This document shows positions 8,856-18,024 of a stretch of DNA of 64,000 bases, piece after piece (within the stretch, counting starts at the first letter, position 1; each line of letters opens with the position of its first letter). The notes under the pieces are model-generated. The model was not told where the DNA came from. It worked only from the letters and a program-made list of their open reading frames with translations, and did not search any database. Location of the stretch: positions 1 through 64,000 of the forward strand of contig JAHDGJ010000005.1 of the NCBI GenBank assembly GCA_020627705.1, written 5' to 3'. A program made the translations under genes and the position numbers. The stretch comes from Saprospiraceae bacterium (GTDB taxonomy: Bacteria > Bacteroidota > Bacteroidia > Chitinophagales > Saprospiraceae).

Positions 8856-9395
8856 TTATTTTTTTGATCTAACGAATCTATTTTGAACAACTTTATCTAA
8901 AAATACTTTGGACTCCACACATTCAAAATTCAAGCTTTGGTCGATTTTACCAAACAATGGAATGCCATCGCCCAATAGCACAGGAATGATGGTTATAATC
9001 ATTTCATCGATTTTATCTTCTTTCAAAAATGATTGGATAACGCTCCCGCCATCAATGTAAAGCTTATCATGTCCGTCAGCATGTGTTTGTCTCAACACTT
9101 CCTGCACATTCCCACTTATGAAAAATACTTTACCTTCCAACGAAGGTGGTGCCTCATTTCGTGATTTGGACCAAACATACACAGGTATTGAATAAGGCCA
9201 TTCGATGCCAAAACTCAACACCTTTTCATACGTTTTTCTTCCCATCAAGAGGGCGTCTACACCTGCTATAAATGTGTGAAATCCAGTATCAATGGTGTTG
9301 ATTTCGGGGATGGTATCTAAAAACTCAATTCCTCCATCCGCGTCTGCGATATAGCCATCAAGACTTGTGGCGATAAAAACTTTATTTGAATTCAC
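8856..9395 (-). CDS. Dihydrofolate reductase family (RibD C-terminal-like) protein
   Basis: 179 aa with the family pattern VFIATSLDGYIADADGGIEFL at the N-terminus, ALLMGRKTYEKVL in the middle, KLYIDGGSVIQSFLKEDKIDEM, then IPVLLGDGIPLFG. This is the YwjB/YyaP-like branch of the RibD C-terminal/DHFR superfamily; the substrate is not known. The start is GTG at 9395, giving MNSNKVFIATSLDG with the usual N-terminus. It heads the minus-strand run that ends in xdhC-moaA. Confidence 0.85.
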   Translation of the reverse strand: MNSNKVFIATSLDGYIADADGGIEFLDTIPEINTIDTGFHTFIAGVDALLMGRKTYEKVLSFGIEWPYSIPVYVWSKSRNEAPPSLEGKVFFISGNVQEVLRQTHADGHDKLYIDGGSVIQSFLKEDKIDEMIITIIPVLLGDGIPLFGKIDQSLNFECVESKVFLDKVVQNRFVRSKK

Positions 9396-9526
9396 CTTTG
9401 AAATTAGAATTATTTTTGAAGACGTAAAGATTTACTAAAGCCTCAAAGCCTTCTTCCTCGTCATTTTTTAAATTCGAACTCCAGCTGATTCGAAAAAATT
9501 CATCAACTTCTATACTTTTAGTCCCC

Positions 9527-10258
9527 ATGGATCCCATAGCAATAGCACTTTTATTCTTCCTAGTTGCTTTGATTTATTCATCAGCAGGATTTGGCGGAGG
9601 CTCTAGTTATCTAGCCATAATGGCACTACTTAATTGGGAATCAGCTATCCTAAAACCTACTGCACTTCTCTGTAACATCACGGTGGTTTTAACATCCGTA
9701 TTTATCTTTTCGTCCCACAAACTAATTCCTTGGAGGAAAATCGGTCCCTTGGTTTTGTTTAGTATCCCCTTTGCCTTTTTGGGTGGTAGCCTTCGACTGG
9801 AAGAACGGATCTTTTTCATTCTTCTTGGAACTACCCTTTTGATTAGCAGCATTGCCATGTTATTACAAAATAAAAAAGAGGCCGTTCAATTTTTTAAAGG
9901 TAGCAATGCTGTCATTGGAGGTTCTGTAGGATTCCTCTCAGGACTAGTTGGAATTGGGGGTGGTATTTTTCTTTCGCCATTTTTACATCTGACCAGATGG
10001 GCAAATGCAAAAAATATTGCTGCCGCTACTGCAGTTTTCATTCTAGTTAACTCAATTGCTGGACTCATTGGGCATTATTCTACTCATGCGGTCAATTTAG
10101 ATTTCAACAAAATGTGGCCATTGTTACTCGCAGTATTTATCGGCGCACAATTGGGCCCTAGAGCCAATTTAAAATGGTTTACACCGAGGATATTGAAACA
10201 GGTCACTGCAGTACTTATTTTTTTTGTGGCAATTCGAATTTTAAATGAATATTTGTAA
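9527..10258 (+). CDS. TauE/SafE family sulfite/sulfonate exporter-like permease
   Basis: 243-aa multi-pass membrane protein with the two internal repeats of the TauE/SafE (DUF81) family: YSSAGFGGGSSYLA near the N-terminus and LSGLVGIGGGIFLSP in the middle. Family members are proposed to export sulfite, sulfonates or similar anions. Here it lies 2 bp upstream of moaD, so it is probably part of a moaD-moaE operon; a link to sulfur/molybdenum anion handling is inference. A near-match -7 element TACTTTTA at 9513-9520 precedes the ATG. Confidence 0.87.
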   Translation: MDPIAIALLFFLVALIYSSAGFGGGSSYLAIMALLNWESAILKPTALLCNITVVLTSVFIFSSHKLIPWRKIGPLVLFSIPFAFLGGSLRLEERIFFILLGTTLLISSIAMLLQNKKEAVQFFKGSNAVIGGSVGFLSGLVGIGGGIFLSPFLHLTRWANAKNIAAATAVFILVNSIAGLIGHYSTHAVNLDFNKMWPLLLAVFIGAQLGPRANLKWFTPRILKQVTAVLIFFVAIRILNEYL

Positions 10259-10260
10259 GT

Positions 10261-10497
10261 ATGAAAGTAAGATGCTTTGGAATTGCAAGGGAGATCATTG
10301 GTTCAGATGAATTAATCGTGGACCCAAATGCAGCACAGTCTGTGGAAGAATTACGAAAGTTAATTATTCAAACTTATCCTGAATTTGAAAAATATAGTTC
10401 TTTTATGATTTCGGTTGACTTTGAATATGCCAAAGATAGTTTTCAATTAACCGGCAAAGAAGAAATTGCCATAATCCCTCCTGTCAGTGGTGGATAA
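10261..10497 (+). CDS. moaD: Molybdopterin synthase sulfur-carrier subunit MoaD
   Basis: 78-aa ubiquitin-like sulfur carrier with the essential C-terminal Gly-Gly (IIPPVSGG). The last Gly is thiocarboxylated after adenylation by MoeB and donates sulfur to make molybdopterin. It starts at ATG 2 bp after the permease gene, and its end overlaps moaE by 11 nt, as expected for the two subunits of one enzyme. Confidence 0.93.
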   Translation: MKVRCFGIAREIIGSDELIVDPNAAQSVEELRKLIIQTYPEFEKYSSFMISVDFEYAKDSFQLTGKEEIAIIPPVSGG

Positions 10498-10915
10498 GCT
10501 CAATACCGTTTTAATCACAGAAGAACCTTTGTCTGTAGAATCTTTATACCAGCAAGTGCAAGTACCAGAGGCAGGAGGCAATTGTCTTTTTGTAGGTACG
10601 GTACGTAATGAAAATAAGGGCAAAACTGTTACACATCTAGAGTTTGAAAGCTATATTCCTATGGCCTTGAAGGAAATGGATAAAATAGCTCAATCCGCAC
10701 AAAATAAATTTGAGCTGCAGCTTTGTGCCATTGGTCATCGAGTCGGAACATGTAAGCTCGGTGAAATCGCGGTGATTATAGCCTGTTCCAGCAAGCATCG
10801 CAAGCAAGCTTTTGAGGCCTGTCAATTTGCAATTGACGAATTAAAAAAACATGTCCCTATTTGGAAAAAAGAATTTTTGCAAGACGGATCGTATTGGGTA
10901 AATAGTAGGCCTTAA
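10487..10915 (+). CDS. moaE: Molybdopterin synthase catalytic subunit MoaE
   Basis: 142 aa, the large subunit that converts cyclic pyranopterin monophosphate to molybdopterin with thiocarboxylated MoaD. Signatures: FVGTVRNENKGKTVTHLEFESY, IGHRVGTCKLGEIAVIIACSSKHRKQAFEAC and a late PIWKKE (catalytic Lys region). Start is GTG at 10487 or the next codon GTG at 10490; both lie inside moaD. A G-rich heptamer array begins 6 nt after the stop codon. Confidence 0.95.
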   Translation: MVDKLNTVLITEEPLSVESLYQQVQVPEAGGNCLFVGTVRNENKGKTVTHLEFESYIPMALKEMDKIAQSAQNKFELQLCAIGHRVGTCKLGEIAVIIACSSKHRKQAFEACQFAIDELKKHVPIWKKEFLQDGSYWVNSRP

Positions 10916-10921
10916 AGCGGA

Positions 10922-10949
10922 GTTCGGGGTTCGGGGTTCGGGGTTCGGA
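10922..10949 (+). repeat. GTTCGGG heptamer tandem array (4 units)
   Basis: Three perfect GTTCGGG units and a fourth GTTCGGA, directly after moaE. It contains three GGGG tracts spaced by TTC plus a GG, so it is close to a G-quadruplex motif. The same unit forms the array at 18046-18073. Confidence 0.85.
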
Positions 10950-11003
10950 GGCAACTAATATCTACCAATAATTTTTAATTTAGTTCGAACAAACCACTAC
11001 CTC

Positions 11004-12016
11004 ATGAAAAAGATCTTTTCAAGCTTCATCTTTTGTTTGGTTCTTTTTGCTTGTGGAGATGATCAATGTACCATTTCAGAAAATGCTGACTTATTTGACG
11101 AATTTTGGGAAAGCTTCGATCCAGAGTATGCCGCCTTTGAAATACTCAATAAGGATTGGGATGAGGTAAGATCGCAATAGCGACCCTTGGTCAATGACAA
11201 CACAAGTGAAGAAGAAATATTCAACATCTTCAAAGACATTCCCTTTTACTTGGAAGACGCTCATTCAGATTTATATACCCAGAGTGATTTGGGAGACATT
11301 AGATTTTATCAAGAAGAGGTCAATAACAATCCAATCAACTATTTGGATTGGGACATAATCAGAAATAAGTACATGGAAAGTTCTGTACAACTCAACAATA
11401 CTATCTCTTTTGCCCAAATCAAAGATCAAAACATTGGATACATTCGAGTGGCAAGTTTTCACAAGACGAAATTTTCTATGATGTGGTAGAACGCTATTTA
11501 AATTTTAATCCTTCGCCCGAAGGAATAATCATTGACATTCGTAACAATCGTGGAGGAAGTGAAAGCAAAGCTGCTAAGGTGGCCAATATATTTACGGATG
11601 AAGCCAGGACCTACCGATACACCAGAATAAAAGATGGTTGCGAAAGAAATCAACTGACAGATTTTTTTGATTTAGTATTGGAACCCAACGAAAACTATTA
11701 TTATGACGGGCCAGTAGTTGTACTTATGAACAAGCAAACTTTTAGTGCTGCAGAAGATTTTGCAATGATGATGGATGTCATCCCTAACGCTCAAATCATT
11801 GGTGGTAAAAACCTAAGTGGATTTGCAACGGGACCAAGCTCAAAAGAACTCAGTAATGGATGGCGTTACCGTATATCAAGAAAGACCAATTATGATCTTT
11901 CCAAAAATCCGATTGTTGGTGGATTAGTACCTGATGAAATTATTGAAATCACCGATGATCAAATAAACAGTGAGATCGATTCCATCTTAGAAAGAGCCAT
12001 TGAAATCTTAATGTAA
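11004..12016 (+). pseudogene. Broken S41 family peptidase, lipoprotein
   Basis: Reads as one S41 (C-terminal processing-type) peptidase of about 337 aa once two lesions are allowed. It starts at ATG 11004 with a lipoprotein signal (LFACG). An in-frame TAG at 11178-11180 breaks it after DEVRSQ. The same frame then continues to a TAG at 11487-11489; the frame needed downstream is restored if one T is added to the T4 run at 11456-11459 (giving ASF-SQDEIFYDVVERY). The downstream part has the tail-specific protease core GIIIDIRNNRGG and the catalytic Ser region QTFSAAEDFA. Two independent lesions argue for decay rather than a single sequencing error. Confidence 0.8.
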
Positions 12017-12071
12017 AGCAAATCAGCTTCAAGCTTCAACAGTTGTTAGAATCATTATAATTATCGTCAAG

Positions 12072-13715
12072 CTACAATTTGGTAATTCTCATAGTTTTGG
12101 TTTTTTGATTCGCATGATCTAAAAATCTAACAAAATATACTCCAGCAATTAATGAAGAAAGATCAAATGAATTTGATTGATACAGGTCCGATTCAAACAC
12201 CAACTTCCCATTCATTGTAAAAACTTGTGCCACCGCAAACCTCGACGAGAACTCGATATGTACTGGTCCGTGAGTAGGATTGGGATAGAGTTGAATTTCT
12301 GTTTCTTCCATTTCAATAAATACAAATTCAATGTCATGCAATGCAAAAGCTCCATCCAAATCGATTTGTTTCAATCGATAATAATTATTTCCTGGTACAG
12401 GTAGCTCATGAACATATTGATAAAAGGAGGCTTCGTTATTTCCAACTACAAATCCTATCTCTACCCACTCTACTCCATCAACGCTGTGCATCAACTCAAA
12501 TCCATCCACATTGGATTCAAAACTGGTTTGCCATTCTAGCAAAACTTGTCCATTCTCTGCTTGGGCATGAAAGTAATCCAAGACGATTGGTAACGCTCCA
12601 TTTAAGATTTCGATGTTTCCGTTAGCATCAAAAGGGTCAGACCACTTAGGGTCTGAATAAATAGCATTACCTCCTAGCGTTTTCAAGAATGCAAGAAGTT
12701 CTAATTTCTCGTTGTCTGTAAGGTCCAAATCACCTCCTGGACCTTGAAGGCGGTTATCAAGATTGGTATTGTTAGGATTATTTGGAATGTCATCGTAGTG
12801 ATTGATCACATCCATTAAAGTCGCCAAACTTCCATCATGCATGAATGGACCATTTTCTACCCCATTTGCATTTACTATATCTCTTAGGCTCGGTGATCGT
12901 TCGTTGGTCAAATCCAAACTTCCCGGTGATCCAAGGACTCCAATCACACCATTGTTTCTCGAATCGGGATCTATATCAAACTCTGGAGCCCTATGACATC
13001 TATTACAGCCTGTAGCAGCATTGCTCATATACAAAGCTTTACCATTATTCTCTTGTGTGGTGAAATTTGGGAAAGGGGCATTGTTGTTTCCTACTTGTGC
13101 ACGACCTATGTCATATTTGGTATCAAACGATTGAATGCTACGAACAAATTGAGCTAAGGCATTTTGGATTCTTTGTTCTGTTATGGTTTGATCACCAAAA
13201 GCAAAAAGAAATAATTCATTGTAGTAGCTCAATTTACTGAGCTTCACAATTAAGGAATCGAAACTCGGATCACCATCCGTTCCACTAAAACCCATTTCGA
13301 TATGATCTTGGATGGGCATAGTCGTTTGTTCTTCTAATGAGCTCGCTCGCTCATCCCAAAAGAATCTTGGATCTTCTCCAAATCTAGCACTGGATAATCT
13401 TGTGGAATGCCTTCCAGTTAATCCGCCATTGTGCCCCATACTTTGTATTGCATCGTCTCCAAATGCCAAGGCCTGTTTGTGACAACTTGCACATGAAACT
13501 GAATTAGTCAAGGACAGGTTTTTGTCATAAAACAACACCCTTCCCAAGGTTGCCTCTTCATCTGTGATTGGATTTGAGGAAGGAGTATTGTCCTCATTTA
13601 TATAGCTTGGCACAGATTGATTGGCGTAATTAAAGAGTACATTCAAGTCAATCGTGCCAGCAATACACACCCATAAACTCAATCCGGAAATTAAAAGAAA
13701 GTGACGTTTTTTCAT
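12072..13715 (-). CDS. Di-haem cytochrome c peroxidase-like protein, T9SS-secreted
   Basis: About 547 aa. A signal-like hydrophobic N-terminus is followed by a MauG/CcpA-type di-haem domain: first haem CASCH (near VSCASCHKQALAF), second CNRCH (ATGCNRCHRAP), with conserved EERSPSLRDI-like and FMHDGSLATLMDVINHY segments. The family reduces peroxide or oxidises protein residues. After about residue 390 comes a beta-rich linker and a T9SS type A sorting domain (LYPNPTHG...GVYFVRFL). Hence it should be exported and attached to or released from the cell surface. ATG 13715 (MKKRHFLLISG) is preferred over an upstream start at 13772 that would bury the signal. Divergent from the gamma-glutamyltransferase. 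Confidence 0.88.
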   Translation of the reverse strand: MKKRHFLLISGLSLWVCIAGTIDLNVLFNYANQSVPSYINEDNTPSSNPITDEEATLGRVLFYDKNLSLTNSVSCASCHKQALAFGDDAIQSMGHNGGLTGRHSTRLSSARFGEDPRFFWDERASSLEEQTTMPIQDHIEMGFSGTDGDPSFDSLIVKLSKLSYYNELFLFAFGDQTITEQRIQNALAQFVRSIQSFDTKYDIGRAQVGNNNAPFPNFTTQENNGKALYMSNAATGCNRCHRAPEFDIDPDSRNNGVIGVLGSPGSLDLTNERSPSLRDIVNANGVENGPFMHDGSLATLMDVINHYDDIPNNPNNTNLDNRLQGPGGDLDLTDNEKLELLAFLKTLGGNAIYSDPKWSDPFDANGNIEILNGALPIVLDYFHAQAENGQVLLEWQTSFESNVDGFELMHSVDGVEWVEIGFVVGNNEASFYQYVHELPVPGNNYYRLKQIDLDGAFALHDIEFVFIEMEETEIQLYPNPTHGPVHIEFSSRFAVAQVFTMNGKLVFESDLYQSNSFDLSSLIAGVYFVRFLDHANQKTKTMRITKL

Positions 13716-13827
13716 ATCTAAAATCTTAAAGCTTATAGTCCTAAAAGCCTCGTTGTTAGACTTTGTACTCACTCATTTTGAGTTTTTTATATTTATATTT
13801 CAAATCAACAAAACATTCTACAGCTTA

Positions 13828-15294
13828 ATGTTTAAAGGAGCAGTTTGTAGCGGGCATCACTTGACCACTGAAGTGGCAAAGACAATTTTGCAGGAAGGCG
13901 GAAATGCGTTTGATGCTGCTGCTGCAGCCTACTTCGCTTCTATTGTATCCGAGCCCATGATGGCTTCCGCTGGAGCTGGTGGTTTTGCCAATATTTTTCT
14001 CAGCAATGGCCAACAGTTTGTTTTGGATTTTTTCTGCCAAACTCCAAAAAAGAAAAACCTAAGTTCTCCCTTCAAAGAGATCAAAATTGATTTTGGCGAA
14101 AGCCAAGAGTCTTTTTTCATCGGAGCATCGAGCATGGCCGTACCAGGCGCTATGGCTTTTGTGGACCACCTCGTAAAATTTTATGGTCGCATGTCCCTAA
14201 AGGACATCATCCAACCTGCCCGTCAAATGGCAAAAGAAGGAATAAAGTATACTCCTTTTCAAGCTGCAGACACTGCTTTATTGGGTGCAATTCTACAACA
14301 AAGCCAAAAAGGGCGATCCTTGTTTTTCGAAAACGACATGCCCTTAACTACGGGCAGTCTGTTTTGCATGCACAACTATGCAGATTTTTTAGAAGAATTT
14401 GCACGAGAAAAATCTCGTTGGTTTTATGAAGGGGAAATCGCACAAAAAATTAGTTCGTATTCAGAGGACAATGGAGGATCTATTACAATGATTGATTTCC
14501 AATCTTATGAAATTTTAAAAAGACCAGTACATAAATTCAAACTCGATTCCTTAGAATGGTCTACTGTTGGATTCCCTAGTCTAGGAGGCAAGCTCTTAGA
14601 ACTATTCTTGCAGTCTCTTTTCACCAAACGAATTGAGGCAGGCAGTGTATTTCATTACGAACATTTGCGCAAGGCTTTCGAAAAATGCCTGCCCTTCTTA
14701 GAACAACCTTTGTCCATTGTCCAACAACTAGACGAATCGGTGGTAGAGAAGTATAGTCACCGTATTCCTGGAGGGACGTCACACTTTAACATTGTGGACA
14801 AAGAAGGAAATGCTATAGCCTTATCTACTTCCATCGGAGAAGGTTCTTCTTACTTCATTCCAGGTACGGATATGCAAATGAACAATATGCTCGGTGAAAT
14901 GGGCTTATTACCCAAAGGGCTAAATAGTTGGAAAGAAAATCAACGACTAAATTCGATGATGTGCCCTACATTGGGAGTAGATCAAAAAGGGAACCCAACT
15001 TTCTTGATTGGCTCTGGTGGATCTTCGAGAATTCCATTTTCCATTGGCCAAACGATATACAACAGATTCTATCTTAACCAATCTCTACAAACGGCCGTCC
15101 ACTCCCCTCGAATGTTCGAAAGCGCATCCAAAATATATTTAGAGCATGGCATAGAGACCGATCAAAAAGAGACCAAAGATCTTCGTATTTGGCAGGAATT
15201 CAATATGCTCTTTGGGGGAACACATTGTATTGATCTACATTCTTTGGAGGCCATTGGAGATGACCGACGCGAAGGTTCGGGAATAATTCTCTAA
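13828..15294 (+). CDS. Gamma-glutamyltransferase family protein
   Basis: 488 aa N-terminal-nucleophile hydrolase homologue. Conserved parts: GGNAFDAAAAAYFASIVSEP near the start, GAMAFVDHLVKFYGRMSLKDIIQPA, and GGTSHFNIVDKEGNAIALSTSIGEGSS, where the Thr of GTSHF (about residue 317) is the expected autoprocessing nucleophile. It also has GSGGSSRIP near the end. The family cleaves or transfers gamma-glutamyl groups from glutathione and related compounds. ATG 13828 is chosen; from this start no signal peptide is visible, which is unusual for a normally periplasmic enzyme. An in-frame TTG at 13753 would add a hydrophobic stretch. Confidence 0.88.
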   Translation: MFKGAVCSGHHLTTEVAKTILQEGGNAFDAAAAAYFASIVSEPMMASAGAGGFANIFLSNGQQFVLDFFCQTPKKKNLSSPFKEIKIDFGESQESFFIGASSMAVPGAMAFVDHLVKFYGRMSLKDIIQPARQMAKEGIKYTPFQAADTALLGAILQQSQKGRSLFFENDMPLTTGSLFCMHNYADFLEEFAREKSRWFYEGEIAQKISSYSEDNGGSITMIDFQSYEILKRPVHKFKLDSLEWSTVGFPSLGGKLLELFLQSLFTKRIEAGSVFHYEHLRKAFEKCLPFLEQPLSIVQQLDESVVEKYSHRIPGGTSHFNIVDKEGNAIALSTSIGEGSSYFIPGTDMQMNNMLGEMGLLPKGLNSWKENQRLNSMMCPTLGVDQKGNPTFLIGSGGSSRIPFSIGQTIYNRFYLNQSLQTAVHSPRMFESASKIYLEHGIETDQKETKDLRIWQEFNMLFGGTHCIDLHSLEAIGDDRREGSGIIL

Positions 15295-15302
15295 GAATAC
15301 GG

Positions 15303-16247
15303 TTATTGTAGCGCCTTCAATTCCATTTCGGCTGCGATATACCCAAATGAAAAAGGGTTTCCATTTTTTAATAATTCTTCAAATATAATTTTTGCTGCTT
15401 CTGGATCATCCTTTTCGTAGAGATGCCAATTTCCCCATCCGTAAACGACGGCATCGCTCGATGAACCACTCAAGGAATTTATCATTAGTTGATGTTGTGG
15501 AATGGCCTCTTTATAAAAAAGACACAGCTGATGATAGCTGTCGTTTTCTATGATATCCATCTCCTCATCAATGCCAATCAATGCTTTTTCAGCCTCTTGA
15601 TCCATATTCAATTTGCGCATAATCATATATTTCCAATGAGCAGTCGAAACTACGTTGTCGTCATAGCTATGGTTCCCTGCCCTTTTGGTATAGCACCTAA
15701 GCGCATTGTCCAAATCTCCCTTTAGGTAATAGGCTAAACCTAAATGGTACCATATATTTCCTCGCAAGGTGGTCAATGGAATGTTGCGATCATTTGGCAG
15801 GCCATCTTGTTCTATTCTATCTTCCTTTCCATGAGTCAATGTGGCTGCTTTTTCCAAATCTGCAATGGCTGCATCGAAATTGCGCACCGATATATATCGA
15901 TGCCCACGGTGTCTATACAATCTTGGTTCTTCAGGTTTTAGTTTTAACGCTCGAGTATAAATCTCGATGGCTTCCTTCATTTTCCCTACATAGCCCAATC
16001 TTCTCCCATACCATATCAATGATTCGACATCGGATTGATTGTTTTGATAGGCGTTTCCTGCTTTTGCCATTTTTTGGTTGAATTCAAATGGCACACTGTC
16101 ACAACGACTATAAAGTGCCCCGACCAATGGACTTTCGTATTGCAGGCTTGGTGCAAATGAAAAATCAAGATTTCGATCTCTAGGCTCGTTACATGACCAA
16201 AACACAACGCCAAGCACTACAGAAAAGATTAGAATTTTAAGGTTCAT
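15303..16247 (-). CDS. TPR-repeat lipoprotein
   Basis: 314 aa. Lipoprotein signal with lipobox FWSC (Cys19). Residues about 70-190 hold TPR-like helical pairs (ESLIWYGRRLGYVGKMKEAIEIYTRALKLKPEEPRLYRHRG and NIWYHLGLAYYLKGDLDNALRCY are the clearest, quoted in short parts). TPRs usually scaffold protein contacts; partners are unknown. It is the last gene of a minus-strand group behind the MoeB-like gene (23-bp gap) and is convergent with the gamma-glutamyltransferase. Confidence 0.75.
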   Translation of the reverse strand: MNLKILIFSVVLGVVFWSCNEPRDRNLDFSFAPSLQYESPLVGALYSRCDSVPFEFNQKMAKAGNAYQNNQSDVESLIWYGRRLGYVGKMKEAIEIYTRALKLKPEEPRLYRHRGHRYISVRNFDAAIADLEKAATLTHGKEDRIEQDGLPNDRNIPLTTLRGNIWYHLGLAYYLKGDLDNALRCYTKRAGNHSYDDNVVSTAHWKYMIMRKLNMDQEAEKALIGIDEEMDIIENDSYHQLCLFYKEAIPQHQLMINSLSGSSSDAVVYGWGNWHLYEKDDPEAAKIIFEELLKNGNPFSFGYIAAEMELKALQ

Positions 16248-16270
16248 CTTTATTTATTGAAGATTCAAAT

Positions 16271-17296
16271 TCAAAGACTATAGTCTTTTAAACTAAATAT
16301 ATTATTGACTCCTTCGTCGATCAATTGACGTACCAGTTTGCTTGATCGTCTTCCTGTTTTGCAATGCAAAATGTTTAATCCCTTTCCTAAATGTTCTTTA
16401 GTAAAAGTACTTAGAGGTATATGCAAAACACTTGAATCCAGAGCAACATGTTCGTCATTTTCTAAAATTGAAATCAGGGTATACTTGTTGGGATCTTCAG
16501 CATATTCTTTCCAAGATATTTCCGGAACGACTTCACAACTTTCTGATTTGTATTTGGAAGAATTGAAAACACTTTGAAGGTTTTCTTCAAATGCTTTTTT
16601 GCATTTAATTTTTATTTGCGTATTTGTAAGCGCGTTATACGTAAGCAAATACCCTGATAGCCCTTCACCGATTTCTAAAATATATTTCAGGGCTTCGTTG
16701 GCTTGTAGAAGTCCAATCAACCCAGCAATGGTGTTTAATACACCCACTTCCGAGCATTTTGGAATGTCGTTATTGGGCACAGGAAAAATATCTCTCAGAT
16801 GCACGTCGTCATCCTTTTGATTTTCAAACAAACTTACATAACCTTCGAATTTATAAATCGCACCGTAGACCAGAGGTATTTGATGCAAAGCACAATAATC
16901 ATTGACTAAATATTTGCAATGCACCTCATCAGTACATTCTAAGATTAAGTCTGACCCTCCTAGAATTTTGGCGACGTTTTCCTTTTCTACATTTTGAGCA
17001 ATTACTTCAACCTTGACATTCGGATTTATTTTTTTGATATGTTCACTCAAAACAAAGGCTTTGCTTTCCTTTTCAACACCAGAATAAAACACTTGTCGAT
17101 GGACATTAGACACATCAGGTTGATCCCCATCTATGAGAATCAAGGTTCCAATACCAGCACCTGCCAAATACGGTGCGACGATAGAACCTAAGCCACCACA
17201 TCCCACCACAGCAACCTTGGTTTGAGACAATTTTTCTTGTCCTTCGTTGCCAATTTCACGTAAGCTAATTTGTCGCTGATATCTATTATTAATCAT
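16271..17296 (-). CDS. MoeB/ThiF family adenylyltransferase with C-terminal rhodanese domain
   Basis: 341 aa E1-like enzyme. The ATP-binding loop VVGCGGLGSIVAPYLAGAGIG and the downstream DGDQPDVSNVHRQVFY are typical of MoeB/ThiF, and the conserved Cys lies in IPKCSEVGVL. The C-terminal ~90 residues are a rhodanese domain with active-site loop HCKTGRRS. The likely job is to adenylate MoaD (and/or ThiS) and supply sulfur. The two zinc-binding CxxC pairs of Escherichia coli MoeB are not seen, so structural zinc may be missing. The start ATG overlaps the upstream gene's stop by 1 nt (TAATG). Confidence 0.86.
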   Translation of the reverse strand: MINNRYQRQISLREIGNEGQEKLSQTKVAVVGCGGLGSIVAPYLAGAGIGTLILIDGDQPDVSNVHRQVFYSGVEKESKAFVLSEHIKKINPNVKVEVIAQNVEKENVAKILGGSDLILECTDEVHCKYLVNDYCALHQIPLVYGAIYKFEGYVSLFENQKDDDVHLRDIFPVPNNDIPKCSEVGVLNTIAGLIGLLQANEALKYILEIGEGLSGYLLTYNALTNTQIKIKCKKAFEENLQSVFNSSKYKSESCEVVPEISWKEYAEDPNKYTLISILENDEHVALDSSVLHIPLSTFTKEHLGKGLNILHCKTGRRSSKLVRQLIDEGVNNIFSLKDYSL

Positions 17297-17952
17297 TACG
17301 TGCTCAACAGGTCTTTGATGTCTTTGTTTTCGTATGTCCTTCTTTCACCACGAAGAAGTGCCCCTTTATACAAACCGAGGGCGAGTTCTTCACTTGTAAT
17401 TGAAGCATTAGGCCCCATTAATTTTAGTACTGGATATAGCCAACGGCTGATTCGGTACATCAAATTGGGTTCTTCTCTCTTTTCAATAGGATATATATAT
17501 CCAGGTCTGAATATTTGTATGCCCGAAATCAAACTACTCAGCGCATAATTTTCTGCCATGCCTTTGTATCGAGCGAATGAGATCCTACTCTTTTCTATTC
17601 GATCCGCACCGGCACCACTCAAATAAGATAAAGTCGCTTCGGGACAATGCTGAATCATTTGATCTACGAATACATTGCTAATATCAACGGTAATCTTTTT
17701 AAAGATTTCATCTGAAACAGTACCTGTATACACACCAATACAAAAAAAACACGCATGGCTGTCTTTGAAATAACTTCCAGTGCTTTCCAGATTGGTAAAA
17801 TCTTCAAGGTTGACCTCTGTCAATTTGGGATGCTTCAGTTTGAGGCTCTTGCGCGTTAAGACAACTACCTCCGTAAAATCATCTCCTTTCAAACAGTTTT
17901 TAAGTACAATATTGCCAACCATTCCACTGGCACCAGCGATCAATGCTTTCAT
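17296..17952 (-). CDS. NAD(P)-binding epimerase-like protein
   Basis: 218 aa short-chain/atypical SDR protein. The N-terminal dinucleotide motif is AGASGMVGN, followed by a Rossmann fold and a conserved YLSGAGAD / FARYKGMAE region; the overall pattern is like TIP30/HTATIP2-type oxidoreductases. Substrate unknown. ATG 17952 (MKALIAGASG) is chosen over an in-frame start at 17967 that adds only five residues. It is translationally coupled to the MoeB-like gene. Confidence 0.8.
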   Translation of the reverse strand: MKALIAGASGMVGNIVLKNCLKGDDFTEVVVLTRKSLKLKHPKLTEVNLEDFTNLESTGSYFKDSHACFFCIGVYTGTVSDEIFKKITVDISNVFVDQMIQHCPEATLSYLSGAGADRIEKSRISFARYKGMAENYALSSLISGIQIFRPGYIYPIEKREEPNLMYRISRWLYPVLKLMGPNASITSEELALGLYKGALLRGERRTYENKDIKDLLST

Positions 17953-18024
17953 AGAATAAAGGTACAAGGTTTCGGGTTTTCAAATTCGGGTTCGGAAATG
18001 GGTATTCAGTAATCGGAAATCGGG

